A stretch of 64,000 nt of DNA. It comes from Ascarosepion bandense. Lineage: Eukaryota > Mollusca > Cephalopoda > Sepiida > Sepiidae. The stretch lies in assembly GCA_037127315.1 (NCBI GenBank), contig JBBBDQ010001123.1:1020001-1084000 (forward strand), written 5' to 3'. The notes beneath the pieces are model-generated. The model had not been told where the DNA came from, did no database searches, and was given only the letters and a program-made list of their open reading frames with translations. A program made the translations under genes and the position numbers. Positions 52,480 through 63,617 of the stretch are shown here, in pieces. The stretch's first letter is position 1; every line of letters starts with the position of its first letter.

Positions 52480-52956
52480 TAACAATCAACCCTTGACTTA
52501 AAGAGCTTGCAATAATCAAGAATTACCCACGCGAAAGTCAGTTCCACAAAGTAGCAGTTCTGTGGAAAAGTTTCCTGGAGTGGACATTTCTCCTTACATC
52601 TGGCATACGGAAGAAATGAGGATGATTCGAACAACAGCAATTAAGAGGTGGTGCCATGCTCCTCACAACCTCCCAATCAGAGGCCTTGCTGCTGGATGCA
52701 GTTTACCGTCATGCCCAGGACCAGGTTGATAAAGAGTGGAAAAAGAGTTCCAACCCATATATGACAGTATTTTCTGACATGTGTAAAAACAAGGCGGAAG
52801 ATGAAAGATTTTTTTTTATAATCATATCGCCTCAAGCAGGGGGTTACATAGGTTGAAAGTTATGAGAAAGAGTGACAGGTTGCAGGGGGTGTCAGGAAAG
52901 TGGTAAGAGAAGGAGGAGAATACTGCCGAGATTGGAGTGAACGAAGACAGAAGCAT

Positions 52957-52990
<34 letters not shown>

Positions 52991-53640
52991 GAGAATGGGG
53001 GATCAAGTTAGTGAGATAATAGATGACTATTGACTTTACATTTGAATTCTTGAAGATTGTAGCCGTCGAGAAAGCAAGTTAACGAAAGGGAATTCCACAG
53101 GTGGGAGATGCAAGAGAAGAAGCTGATGGAGTAGAATTTGCGTTTACAATTTATTGGTTTCACAGTAAAAGGGTGTGACCTAGTTGCTAATCTTGTTGCT
53201 CGAGTAAATTCATCTATGGGGGCACCAGTGAGCTAAGTTCATCTGAACAGAAGCCATAAAACTATTTGTAGAAGAGACACATGGAAGCCACATTGCGCCG
53301 GTGAGAAAGTGACTGTATCTGAGCTGCTAAGTTATGATTGATCACATTACAGATTCTCCGTTGGATTTTGTCAAAGACCCCTAGGTGGATAGCAAGAGTG
53401 TCCGACCAAATATGGCTGTACTATTCAATGCACGGGTGGATGGTAGATTTGAATATGTGCAGGATTGTTTCAGACAGGAAAAACTTCCTGGCCTTACACA
53501 GAGAACCGACCTTCTTATCAGCGGATTTAGCTATAGACGCTATATAGTCATTCCATTTGAGGTCTGTTGTGAGAGTTAACCCGAGGAGGCGCAGTGTTTT
53601 ACTTTCAGGTAGACGAGACTGATCTATGCTAATGGGGGAT
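52480..53640 (-). mobile_element. CR1/L2/Jockey-like LINE copies (minus)
   Basis: From 53640 down to about 52815 the minus strand follows the family from the NLTTDLKWNDYIASIA-like region through the FYK-FYGFCSDELS block (near 53275) and ATRLATRSHPFT-like block to the 3' UTR (AACCCCCTGCTTGAGGCGAT). A second, different C-terminal fragment is at 52640-52480. Several frame breaks. (GA)n at 52963-52993 lies within. Confidence 0.75.
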
Positions 53641-53644
53641 AGAA

Positions 53645-54515
53645 GCGATTGTCTGTGGTAATTGAAGCAATAGAATGAGTTAGCAATTTTGCCAGTATTT
53701 TTCGCAGGTGGGTCGTATATGCGAGTTCTGCATGAGCTTCATTGAGAGTGAAACCGTTTATTGTAACCGCAAAAAAAAACTGTTACTGTATGGAGCTAAG
53801 CTTAGTAAATATCAAAAGGCTTTAGTGACCAAAATGGTATAGATGTTGATTTAAGCAACCTTCAGAGTGGTCTAGTAATTATCTAGTTCAGTCTCTAGAT
53901 AGTACAATCCCAGATTCAGTGGAAATAGTATTAGCAATAACTGATAACTAAAAAAAAAAATGAGAACAAGATGAGAAATTTCTATGCGTGGACAAAGCAA
54001 TAAGAACAATCACTTCCCCGTAGATTAAATAAAGATTCCTGTTGTGGATTCCGGATGAGGAACCGCACAAAATAATGAACAACAAAACAGATATGGAGAT
54101 AGAAGTAGGTTATATTGAACGTAATATACAGTCTTGAACGCAGGTTAGTAAATCCAGGAATACTATTAGTAAAAAATGAATATATACGTCTTGAAGTGAA
54201 GTCGTTGGAAATAGTATATCCGTGTATATTATTCTAGCTGAGTGGAGCTCAGAGCTGGTCTGACTTCTGATACGGTAGTCTCTGGGTAACTTCGGTATCT
54301 CTCGGTAACTTACGTATCAGTTCCGGTACTCTCCAATAACTGGCACGGATCTCTACGAATACTACTCTCGCTACTCAACTCTCTATGGCAGGGGTATATG
54401 TATACTCAGTCCATTGTCATATACAAAAAGGGGAGATCCCACAACAATTTCAATTCAAAATTACTTGAAGGTTACATAGATCGGCAGACACCTGAAGAAG
54501 GCTGAAGGGCGCAGT
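53645..54515. other. Intergenic sequence, possible old LTR
   Basis: 54040-54440 has a regulatory-like, less AT-rich composition with repeated GGTAACTT/TCGGTA words, but I cannot define ends or a family. No coding signal. Confidence 0.3.
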
Positions 54516-54518
54516 GGC

Positions 54519-54785
54519 TAATCAGTCAGTCAATTAAGTGCTATACGTGATACAAGCTTGGGCGATGATGTCTCGAAAGAGACATGACTGACTGGGCAGA
54601 AAATTTTCCAGCAGTAGGTTGCCATTACTTTCTGCAATAGACTGGCTGCCAAACAAGACTATAGAACCCAACCTGTCCTGCTAACTCAGGGATATTTGCG
54701 TATAAGTGAATGCAAAGAATTCAAGTGGAATTCAAACTCGGCTCCCCGATTTCTCGTTCCGAGCTGATATTCGCTGCACCACAAA
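54519..54785 (-). mobile_element. tRNA-derived SINE
   Basis: Minus copy with a deletion of about 40 bp between the TCCTGC and ATATTTGCGTATAAGTG segments; the head ends at CTGCACCACAAATACG. Confidence 0.87.
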
Positions 54786-55044
54786 TACGTTTCGGTAATA
54801 GCAAAAAAAATTTTTTTTTAAATTAGGACATTAGTCTGAATGTAAATAAGTTCACATCCCAGAAATTGAAAATAATTCAGAAAATGGGCTGCATTAAGTT
54901 TTTTGTACGTTTTCTCGGTCTCCAGAAATATTTTAAAATATTAGTTTTATAAAGAAATTAACATATTTTAAACTATTCAATTCCAGATGGGAAAATGCTT
55001 GGCATTTCCGCTGGCATATATTGTAAATGTCCTATTATATGAAA

Positions 55045-55205
55045 TAAATCTCGTCTTGTTCATGTGCCGTATCCCTTCAAGACGTAAGCGATCATGAACT
55101 TTCACTTGCCCCTTATCGCTCTGAATATTTTTCTTCTTGGTATCTCTTCCGAACCCCGCTACGCCATCTATTTGTTTAAGCTTATCAAATATGTCTCGAT
55201 ACTAA
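55045..55205 (-). mobile_element. RTE-like LINE 3' fragment, diverged
   Basis: TGTGCCGTATCCCTTCAAGA, CGTAAGCGATCATGAACTTT is the family 3' terminus, followed by decayed C-terminal codons. Confidence 0.65.
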
Positions 55206-55577
55206 AAAAAAAAAAAAATACAGAAAACAAGGAGAAGATTGTTACGAACGTTTTTATACTCTTATTTGTAATGGCGTTTGAAATTCTTTACATCTGTTAA
55301 CTTTCGTCTTTATCAGCATTGACTGAAAAGTAGACAACTTAAGAAGAATTGAATTTTTTTCGAAATAAATGTTCAATATTTTTCTGCTTCTTCGTGATCT
55401 CTCTACTTTATACATCTTTAATTAATCTATAAATTCTATGAGTCACAGCTGTCGTCTGTACGTTTGAAAATGTTTTCACTGACACAGTAACCGATCCACG
55501 CAAAATCCGAGTAAAGCAGCAGTAGCAGCTTTTTAGTATTTCGGTCGCAAACTTTTAGCAACACTTATTATTAGGGT

Positions 55578-55875
55578 ACGTTGTGGTGCATTGGATAACG
55601 GCTCGGAACGAGAAATCGGGTAGCCGAGTTCGAATTCCAGCCGAATTCATTGCATTCACTTACACGCAAATACCTTTGGTAGGTATTAATCCGTCTATTC
55701 CTTCCAGTTATGGGTTAAATAACAGGAGAGGTTGGGTTCTATAGCCTTGGTTGGCAACCAGTCTACCGCAGAAACAATAGCAATCTACTGCGGGATAATC
55801 TTCTATCCAGACAGTCATGTCTCTTTCGAGACATAATCGCCCAAACGTGTATCACGTATGACACTTAACTGACTG
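55578..55875 (+). mobile_element. tRNA-derived SINE
   Basis: Full-length copy with an exact 11-bp target duplication ATTATTAGGGT at 55567-55577 and 55876-55886. Confidence 0.93.
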
Positions 55876-55886
55876 ATTATTAGGGT

Positions 55887-56541
55887 GTTTGAAAATATGC
55901 TATATATATAAATTTGTGTATTTAGGCAGCAAATTTTCTTTTAAACATGTCAGATGAAATAAATTCATCCGTTTGTCGACATCTACAACAACATTCCTGT
56001 CTACATTTACAATATAAAAAAAATAATGATCGATAATACAACTATTCGCCACCAAGAAAACAGCAAAAGCAAACGACAGGCAATATTCATTAAAACACTT
56101 AAGCCGTCAATTAATAGAATCAGCTATGAATCCTGTAGTAATGTTCTAAAATGTTTGTAAAAAGAACAGTTTTTTTATGCTTGAACACGTGAATGTCCAT
56201 GACATTACAACATATAAAAAAATCCATTTTTGATCATTTTCACGTTCTAATAAACCCTAGCAATTTGTCAACCGTTATATTTGAAGCAGAAGAAAAAATG
56301 TACAGTAATTTTTAGCAACATATTTTTCCGATTACATTTGTTACCATAACTCACAGCCCTGAAGATGACCTCGGTAAGAGGTTGAAAGTACTTGGGTACC
56401 TTAAGAAATTAATGAAAATAACATCAGTCAACGTTACAGCTCATTTCTGACATCTTTTGATTGTAATACGCGAAGGATTATCCGTGAGTATGAACGGATT
56501 TTATTAAAAATAAGCCAACATATCGTTTGCACTTTATTTAA

Positions 56542-56602
<61 letters not shown>

Positions 56603-56611
56603 TATATATAT

Positions 56612-56647
<36 letters not shown>

Positions 56648-57180
56648 GTGTATAGATATATACAAGTTTCATTGAAAATAACAGACAAGGTATTATCATT
56701 ACGTTTTTATATAATTTTTCTAGTGTTCATATGAATATTTTTTCAGGGCTCAAATTATATAGGAATTGTCCAAATGCTTTGTTTTTCTGAGCACTTTCAT
56801 TATATATGATGATGACTAGTGTACAGTATATATATATATAAACTTATTTATAAATGGAACTTTGTCTGTGTGTGCATGTGTGTGTATGTGTGTGCCCGTT
56901 ACCTATAGACTCCGAAACGGCTGAACCGATTTTCTTGAAAATTTACACAGTTGTACTATAAGCGTCTGCGAATGTTCTTAGCTAGGTTTTGTGTCGAAGT
57001 ACCCCCGATAAATATCGAAAATCGATAATCGAAAAAATCAGGTTGTAGTAGGAGTGGTCCGATTTTAATCAAATTTGATACACTCATAGACAAAGACATA
57101 TGAAACGATATTCAGACGTTTCAAGGTTGCAGTTCTTACAATAGTGCAGAAAATCGATAATATATATATATATATATATA
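55887..57180. other. Intergenic sequence with simple repeats
   Basis: (CA)n at 56552-56599 with GA repeats after it, and (TA)n at 57162-57180. The piece 56880-57000 (ACGGCTGAACCGATTTTCTT) is a motif I associate with repeated DNA in many invertebrates but cannot assign. 56352-56390 has CTGAAGATGACCTCGGTAAG ... TTGAAAG, a weak hammerhead-like pattern. Confidence 0.35.
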
Positions 57181-57236
57181 CACGAGAAAAGGGGGAATTT
57201 GTGGAGTAAATAAGAAACCTCCGGTTTTTTCTCGTG
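57181..57236 (+). repeat. Isolated retrotransposon PPT/LTR-start sequence
   Basis: AAAAGGGGGAATTTGTGGAG then TAAATAAGAAACCTC is identical to 60191-60225. It is framed by a 10-bp inverted repeat CACGAGAAAA/TTTTCTCGTG. The rest of an LTR is not seen. Confidence 0.6.
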
Positions 57237-57239
57237 TGT

Positions 57240-57517
57240 TTTTGCTCTACGTCACTGCCTCTTGGTTAATCCTTTTTGGTTAGTTTTGTATCGAGCACTT
57301 TTCTTTCTTTGTGGTTCGTTCCGTTTGAGGGTTTTTTTTTCTTTGCTGTGAAGTACTGTATGTATTGTCGGTGCTCCGCAGTTTTCTTTTTTTTCCCCTC
57401 ATTGTCCAAAGCTTTATAGCGGCGGACAATAACGGACTTAGATTCTGCCGGTTATTCGTGGTCCTTAAAAATTACTTGTGTAAGATTTTAAGATTTGGAT
57501 ACGTACAGAGTCGATTT

Positions 57518-57559
<42 letters not shown>

Positions 57560-58285
57560 CAAGATGTTTGTGTGTGTGTCTGTTTATCCTCCTGTATGTC
57601 TGTATTTTTTTCAGCACTTTTATTTTAGTTTTTGCTTCAGGTTTGACTCTAAGTAGGTATAATTGTAGTTCTTAGTCTCAGCCATGATACCATTTACTCA
57701 GAGGACTTATTTAGCCTTCAAAATTCAGTTTACGACGAAAAAAAAACACTTATTTGATATCGATACCAGGAAATCAAAATTTGACTTACATCCATTCATT
57801 TTTCTTTCAGTCTATGGTTTCGCTTTAACTGGAAACAACTATTGCTTTTTAGTCTTTCTTACCAACGTCCAAAGTGTATATAATGATGACTAATGAAACA
57901 AACCGTGCAAAATATTCAACAAAAATATTTTAAAACTCAGCAATAGCTACAATGAAAACGTGTTACGAATCTTGTAAAACAAATAACACGACAGAAAAAC
58001 AAATGCAAATAACATGACAGAAAAATCACCACATCGGAAAACACACACGCAATCCATATCCGGAACTACAGAACAAAGTCTGAATTTCCAGTAATTAAGT
58101 AACTACCGACAAATCAACGACATATAGCAAGTTATTGTAAAATCAACAGGAAATCCATAGAAAATATACAACAGAATGTAGTTGGAACCAGAAAATTTGC
58201 TCACAGAAAACAGTATTTAAAGTCAAAACACACATATTGCACAACAACAGTCTTGAAACACGTATAAAAAAAAACACAAACAAAA
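57240..58285. other. Intergenic sequence, nothing recognised
   Basis: A (TA)n tract at 57521-57556; no coding sequence or known element otherwise. Confidence 0.4.
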
Positions 58286-58289
58286 TACC

Positions 58290-58675
58290 ACTGAAAATAA
58301 CGTAGAAAATAAGAAACACTATCCCAAAGGAAAAAGCCCGCCGGAAGAAAAACGAATGGACCACCGAAGAGATTCTGTGACCTGATGCAAAAGAGACAGA
58401 TAACGATGCCAAGATATGGAACGGAATACAAGAAATGGCACAAGGAAATAAGGAGCAAATGTAGACAGGCTAAAGAAACATGACTCAACGACAAATGCGC
58501 CGAAGTAGAGAGCCTGGGCACAAAAAATAATGGAAACATACATTAAAAAATAAAGGAATTAACAGGGCAAAGGACATGCTAAGCAAACAGGATGTATGAA
58601 AACAAAGAATGGCACACTATTAGTAGAAAAAGAAAAATACTTCAGAGATGGAACGAGTATGATATGTTTAAATGA
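58290..58675 (+). mobile_element. RTE-like LINE, region between endonuclease and RT
   Basis: The frame, with a few stops, reads RYGTEYKKWHKEIRSKCRQA, LNDKCAEVESLGTKNN and KIKELTGQRT, matching the linker of RTE-type proteins. It is joined to a Gypsy remnant on its right. Confidence 0.65.
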
Positions 58676-58689
58676 ATAATTTTCGTTTA

Positions 58690-59850
58690 AGGGTTAACAG
58701 CGAAAAACACAGAAATACATGCTAGAATCCTAATGAAACTGGAACAGAATAAAAAATAACACTGCAAGAAATATCGGACGAATGTCAAAGAATCCTAAAT
58801 CTGAAACGCAGTACCGAGGAAATTGAAAAAGAATTTACAAGCCAAAGAAAAATGTGGAAAAAGAAAATTAATCCATGTTTCAGATGTGAAAGGTTACCTC
58901 TCGGAGTCGACTGTCCCTTTAAGAACTTAAATTACTACAAATATGGAAAAGTAAGACACAAAAATCACACTGTAAAACCAAAGCAAAGAAAAGTTTTCAC
59001 AGAAAATATTTTGTCCACAGCTTTGAGACGAAAAATAATTGCAGAAAACCGAAGAAAATTTGTGTATGTGAAAATTAATAATGTGGATGTAAAATTAATA
59101 ATGTTGATGTAAAAATGCAACTAAACACTGGTAATGATATCTCAATAATCCACGAAGCCACATGGAAAGTAAACGGAAAACCTATCTTTAAAAATAACTT
59201 CAAAAATCTCACGTTGCATGTCGGTTGAGTAATTGTTTGTTATTGGCAAAATGACTTGTAACATTTCATTTAGTAACAAGTGTGTAAAATCTAAGGCTTA
59301 TGTGTTAAAAAAGTACTACAAACTAACTGGATGTAATTATTCAAGTTATGGGATTTGCATATAAATATTTATTGCAAAAATATGAGCAGACAAGTGACTA
59401 GTTAAAAAAAAATCAATGTGAAAAATTGAAAAAATGTTTTTCGGCTGTTCCGTTGGATGAGTTGGGTTAGTGCTCCAAAGTCATGGCAAAACTTCAAATG
59501 AAAAAAAAAGAACGGTGACGCTAGTATTTAAACGGAAACTTAGTGTACCGTCAGCAACATTGGATCAAATCAACAATGAATAAGACAGACTTGAAACATT
59601 GGGTGTAATTGAAAAAAATTAACTATTAAAAATGAGCAGCACCAGCAGTGTATGTAAAGGAAAAAAACTTATGTTTGTGCTGATTTTTCAAGTAGATTAA
59701 ACAAATATTTCGAATCACATACTTACCTATTATTAAGTTCAGAAGAAATTATTGCGAAATTAAACAAATTATTGCGAAATTAAACAACTGAAAATTATTT
59801 TCGAGGTTAAATCTTTTTGATGCGTATTTGCAAATTCAGGTTGAATAAGA
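58690..59850 (+). mobile_element. Gypsy-type retrotransposon, gag to RT remnant
   Basis: In order: gag end (HARILMKLEQNK, then a QRILNLKRSTEEIEKEF block), zinc knuckle FRCERLPLGVDCPFKN, protease start (NVDVKLIM, with the DTG triplet changed to NTG in MQLNTGNDISIIHEATWK), and RT start (YVCADFSSRLNKYFESHTYL, LLSSEEIIAKLN, LNLFDAYLQIQVE). The internal piece at 33861-34183 is the same family. The catalytic Asp change in the protease and multiple stops mark it as dead. Confidence 0.75.
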
Positions 59851-60174
59851 ATGTAAAAGAAGAAAGAAATAAAGACATAAAGAAGGCAAATAAGAAGGAA
59901 AAATTATGGTGGAAGGAAAAATGGAAACTAAAAAGGCATGAGAACCAGTTTACTGAAGAAAGGCACGCAAGAAATGAAGAACCTATGCAAGTTCTGTATG
60001 ATAGCTACACGCCAAGAATTCGTTCAACGCACAAATATGAGTACCAGAAAAAGGAAGCGCACTGAAAAAACTAGTAGCTGACCCAAAATGAAAGAAATAC
60101 AAAGTTCAATACGTAGCGAACTCGCCAGAAAAAGTTGTCAGTAAACACTAAGAAATAAAATATAACATTTAAGA

Positions 60175-60225
60175 AAATTAAAAAATTAAAAAGGGGGAAT
60201 TTGTGGAGTAAATAAGAAACCTCTG
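60175..60225 (+). promoter_or_regulatory. Polypurine tract and LTR start of a retrotransposon
   Basis: AAAAAGGGGGAATT is a polypurine tract followed by TGTGGAGTAAATAAGAAACC, a plausible LTR start. It lies downstream of the Gypsy remnant and could be its 3' LTR edge, although it does not match the LTR at 34184. Confidence 0.5.
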
Positions 60226-60289
60226 GTAACGCAAATGAACTACGCAAGTCGCCTTAAATAAAAACTCAGAGTTCAGAGAAAGAGTTCCA

Positions 60290-61235
60290 CGTTGAACTCT
60301 AACCTGGTCGTACCACGATCTTCGCTATATGGGGAAAAACAGGCAGTTGCCTTGTTCTGACTTCACCAGAAATCTTTGCCTAGGCTTAAAATATTCCCAC
60401 AATAAAAATCGTCATTATGCCACATCCAGCTTCGGTGAGGATATCTTTGGTAAATACCAAGAGTTCCGTACGATCTTGAAAGTGTCAGTCGATCTCTTTG
60501 TCTTCGAACAGAGAACGACTCAGTCGGGCTTTGTCTTTGAGTTGAGTTTGACTTAGTCGTATGCGAGAGCTGGGCAAATTTTGACCCTCGACCATGGTGT
60601 ATCAGTTCGGGTTTCCCACTGAAAATCCGACCTTGGGACTCTGAGTTCCACGAGAGCTTGCACTTGTCAAACCCGATCTCACGTATTTTTGGCCGAGTGT
60701 ATTATCTTGGCAACCCCAAGTTAAAAATTGATCTTGTCTCGCATCCCATGGTTAAATCCCCAGAGATCTGCGAGAACTCGTTCTTATTAAATTTTTTCTT
60801 CAAGCAGAGAGCAACTCGGTGCTATGCCGTAGCTATGTCAACGGACTGAGACTCTGTGGTGAAAAATAGACGTTTAGTACCCGATCCCACATATGCGGAA
60901 GATGGGTCATTTTTAACCCGAGTGTATGGCGTACGCCCTCGTCATTCCCACATAAAAAGACTGACCTCATCCGACATGAGTGGAGAGGACTTATGTAAAT
61001 ACCCAAAGTTCCAAGAGCGCTCACAATTGTCAGTCAAGCTCCCTGTCTTCGAACAAAGAACGACTCAGTTGGGGCTCCGTCTCTGGACAGAGACTAGGCT
61101 GGGGAAATTAGACAAGCATAATGCTCGATCTGGCGTATGTGGATGCTACGTAAATTTTGACTCTTGTGTCCCATCCTATCACAGTGGGGATATTTTCGGT
61201 AAATACCCAGAGTTCTGAGAGCGTTCTAATAGAGT
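60290..61235. repeat. Internally repetitive sequence, degenerate units
   Basis: Recurring blocks: TCGAACAGAGAACGACTCAG (60497) and TCGAACAAAGAACGACTCAG (61050); GATATCTTTGGTAAATACCA (60440), GACTTATGTAAATACCCAAA (60987) and GATATTTTCGGTAAATACCC (61190), each followed by GAGTTC or AAGTTCC; TTCCCACA(A/T)AAAAA blocks at about 60390 and 60943. Spacing is irregular. Possibly an LTR or satellite-like unit. Confidence 0.5.
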
Positions 61236-61331
61236 GTTCGTTAGGGTACCGTTGGAGTCAGTCGAGACATAGTATTATAACCGTTAGTAGCGAGTTGTAA
61301 TAATATATATGATAAAAATATAGTTAGGATG

Positions 61332-61518
61332 TGTGGTATGGAGTAATGTACAACACCTCGTGATGGTATGGAGTACTGTATAATACCTCGGGGTGTTATG
61401 GAGTATTGTATAACACCTCGGGGTGTTATGGAGTATTGTATAACACCTCGGGATGGTGTGGAGTATTGTATAAAACCTCTGTATGGTATGGAGTAATGTA
61501 TAAAACCTCGTGATGTGA
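61332..61518. repeat. 30-bp minisatellite, about six units
   Basis: GGAGTA recurs at exactly 30-bp steps (61340, 61370, 61400, 61430, 61460, 61490) with unit TATGGAGTATTGTATAACAC plus CTCGGGGTGT. It lies in, and in frame with, a minus-strand LINE reading frame, giving a ten-residue repeat of the form RGVIQYSITP. Confidence 0.93.
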
Positions 61519-62100
61519 AACCCGAACAATTACCATGAAAATATTTATAGAAAAGGTAGATGGAAGCAACTGAAACCAAAACGTGCCAGGTCAGGACCAC
61601 TAATATTGCTGATTCTTGTTTGGATTGCATCAAGAATGTGTAAATATCTAGCAGGAACACCAGACCATATATGGCAGCAGTATTCTAAGTATGGACGAAT
61701 GGTAGACTTATAGATATGTGGGATGTGTCTAAAACGACACAGTGAACCAACTTTCTTAACAATGAATTAAATATAATCTTTCAAACTCATGTCAGACGAG
61801 AATCTTAACCCTAGAAGTTTCTCTTAGAGGTTAGCATTAGCCAAGCTGATGGGAGGCAGAAAGGAGTCTTGCAGATAATCAATAGAGAAATGTTTAATTT
61901 TGGAAGTGTTCAAATTAACATGCCATTCCCTGTCCCAGTTAGCAACAGATGACCCTATCAAACTAATCAAACTTACTATTGAGACATGAGTAAATATATA
62001 CCAAGCTGTGAACTGACATCATTAGGAAGGTAATACAGGAAAATTAAAAACTAAGTATGTCAAAGAATAGAACTCTGGTGGGCACCTGCATTAGTACAAA
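61519..62100 (-). mobile_element. CR1/L2/Jockey-like LINE, C-terminal half (minus)
   Basis: The minus strand shows VSVASIYLFYKYFHGNCS (family block MASLCLFYKYFHGFCS) next to the minisatellite, preceded by LQTRIS-type and YKSTIRP-like regions up to about 62100. The 3' UTR is replaced by the minisatellite. Confidence 0.7.
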
Positions 62101-62384
62101 AAGATCTAGAAGAGTGGCCATTTAGGACAACTTTCATTTGATCATCTGATAAGAAAGACTGAATCAGTTCTAAAAATTTGGTTAATAAAGTAAAAGAATT
62201 TCTTTCAGTTTCATTTGTAATTTAAACTTTCAACCAAAAAATGTGCAAGACATATCAGCTGTTAAGTCATAACAGCAATAATTATTAGCAGGACTATAAT
62301 TCAACCATGTCAACCGCAAACCTGCTATTTTCAATTTTCATTATAAATGTGATAAGCTAGGCCTTGAACATGCATCATTAGCTA

Positions 62385-63615
62385 CAGGGGGTGGACAAAA
62401 TAATGAAAACACTTAAGTATCATAATAGCATAATTTGGAAAATTTGATTAAACCATCAAAAGCTTTTCTATTTTTATGTTTATTGATTTAATATTAGTAG
62501 TACTTCAGTTTGTTTGTTTTTTGCTTTTTTTTACTAAAATTGTTATTTTTTAAAGATATTATTTAAATCAGTCAGTCAGTTAAGTGCCATACATGATACA
62601 TTCTTAAGCGATCATGTCTCAAAAGAGACATGACTAACTGGGTAGAAGATTATCCCACAGTAGATTGCCATTGCTTTCTGCAGTAGACTGGTTGCCAGCC
62701 AAGGCTATAGAATCCAATCTGTCCTGTTATTTGACTCATAGCTACAGGGGGAAGAGATGCATTATATTATTAAGTAGTAATTAGTGAGGGATCAGTTTAT
62801 TACTTCATAACAATATAACACTAATCCCCCACTTTATACCCAGTAGAAGCCTTAATCATGTTTTCAACTATTATATTCAATCAGTTAAGTGCCATACATG
62901 ATACACACTTTGGGCAATCATGTTTCAAAAGAGACATGCCTGATTGGGCAGAAGATTATCCCCAGTAGGTTGCCATTGCTTTCTGCAGTAGACTGCTTGA
63001 AAGCTAAGGCTATAGAACCCAATCTGTCTTATTATTTAGCCCATAACTTGAGGGAAGAGACAAATTAATACCTTTCCCAAGTGTATTTGTGCATAAGTGA
63101 ATGCAAGAAATTCAACTAGGAATGTAAGTGAATGCCATGAATTATTTAAATAAGTTTATTAAAATCAACAGTCAAGATTATTTATAAATTTTAAGTGATC
63201 AACTTCATCTTACGGTTCAGAAACTATTTATGAAGAGAAATGCCATCTTTTAGAATAATAATGCACCCATACATATTGCTAAAGTTGTAGCTGAATGGCA
63301 CAACAAACATTCTAGTGAAGTAGAACATCTTATCTGGCCACCAGCATCCCTAGATATCAACATCATTGAACATTTATGGTTCATTTGAGAAAAACAAGTG
63401 AATAGTCAATATCCTCCACAATTAACATTGAAAGAATTGGAGACTGTTTTAGCTGAAGTATGGATAAAATTTTTTCTGGAAACAACTCAAACTTTGTACG
63501 AGCCGATTCCATGCAGAATTCAAGCCGTAATTACTTCTAAAAGCAGTCCTATCCTATTTCAAAATAAATTTGCTTAAAGTTTCAAGGTTTTTCTTTTTTT
63601 GTTGTCCACTTCCTG
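62385..63615 (+). mobile_element. Tc1-type transposon, split by a dimeric SINE
   Basis: Left end CAGGGGGTGGACAAAATAAT (from 62385) and right end ...TTGTTGTCCACTTCCTG (to 63615) are inverted repeats; TA flanks both (62383-62384, 63616-63617). The catalytic end is readable: NAPIHIAKVVAEWHNKH, VEHLIWPPASLDINIIEHLW (SPDLN-type block, with P changed to L), LKELETVLAEVWIKF and IPCRIQAV. The front half of the transposase is missing or decayed. Confidence 0.85.
62569..63140 (-). mobile_element. Dimeric SINE (copy 2)
   Basis: Same two-part order as 15606-16221: on the minus strand a tRNA-derived SINE (about 63140-62878, head shortened) followed by the alternative unit (62877-62569) with the GATCAGTTTATTACTTCATA hairpin region. 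The exact 11-bp duplication ATTATTTAAAT flanks the whole pair (62558-62568 and 63141-63151), so the pair inserted as one unit. Confidence 0.88.
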
Positions 63616-63617
63616 TA

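Noticed and set aside
56352..56392. CTGAAGATGACCTCGG...TTGAAAG as a hammerhead
   Set aside because: A stem II is possible, but it has unpaired bases on both sides and no U is placed to pair with the last A of GAAA, so the core is incomplete.
58143..58543. Overlapping hydrophobic minus-strand frames
   Set aside because: They are antisense to an RTE LINE linker on the + strand and lack initiation or splice context.
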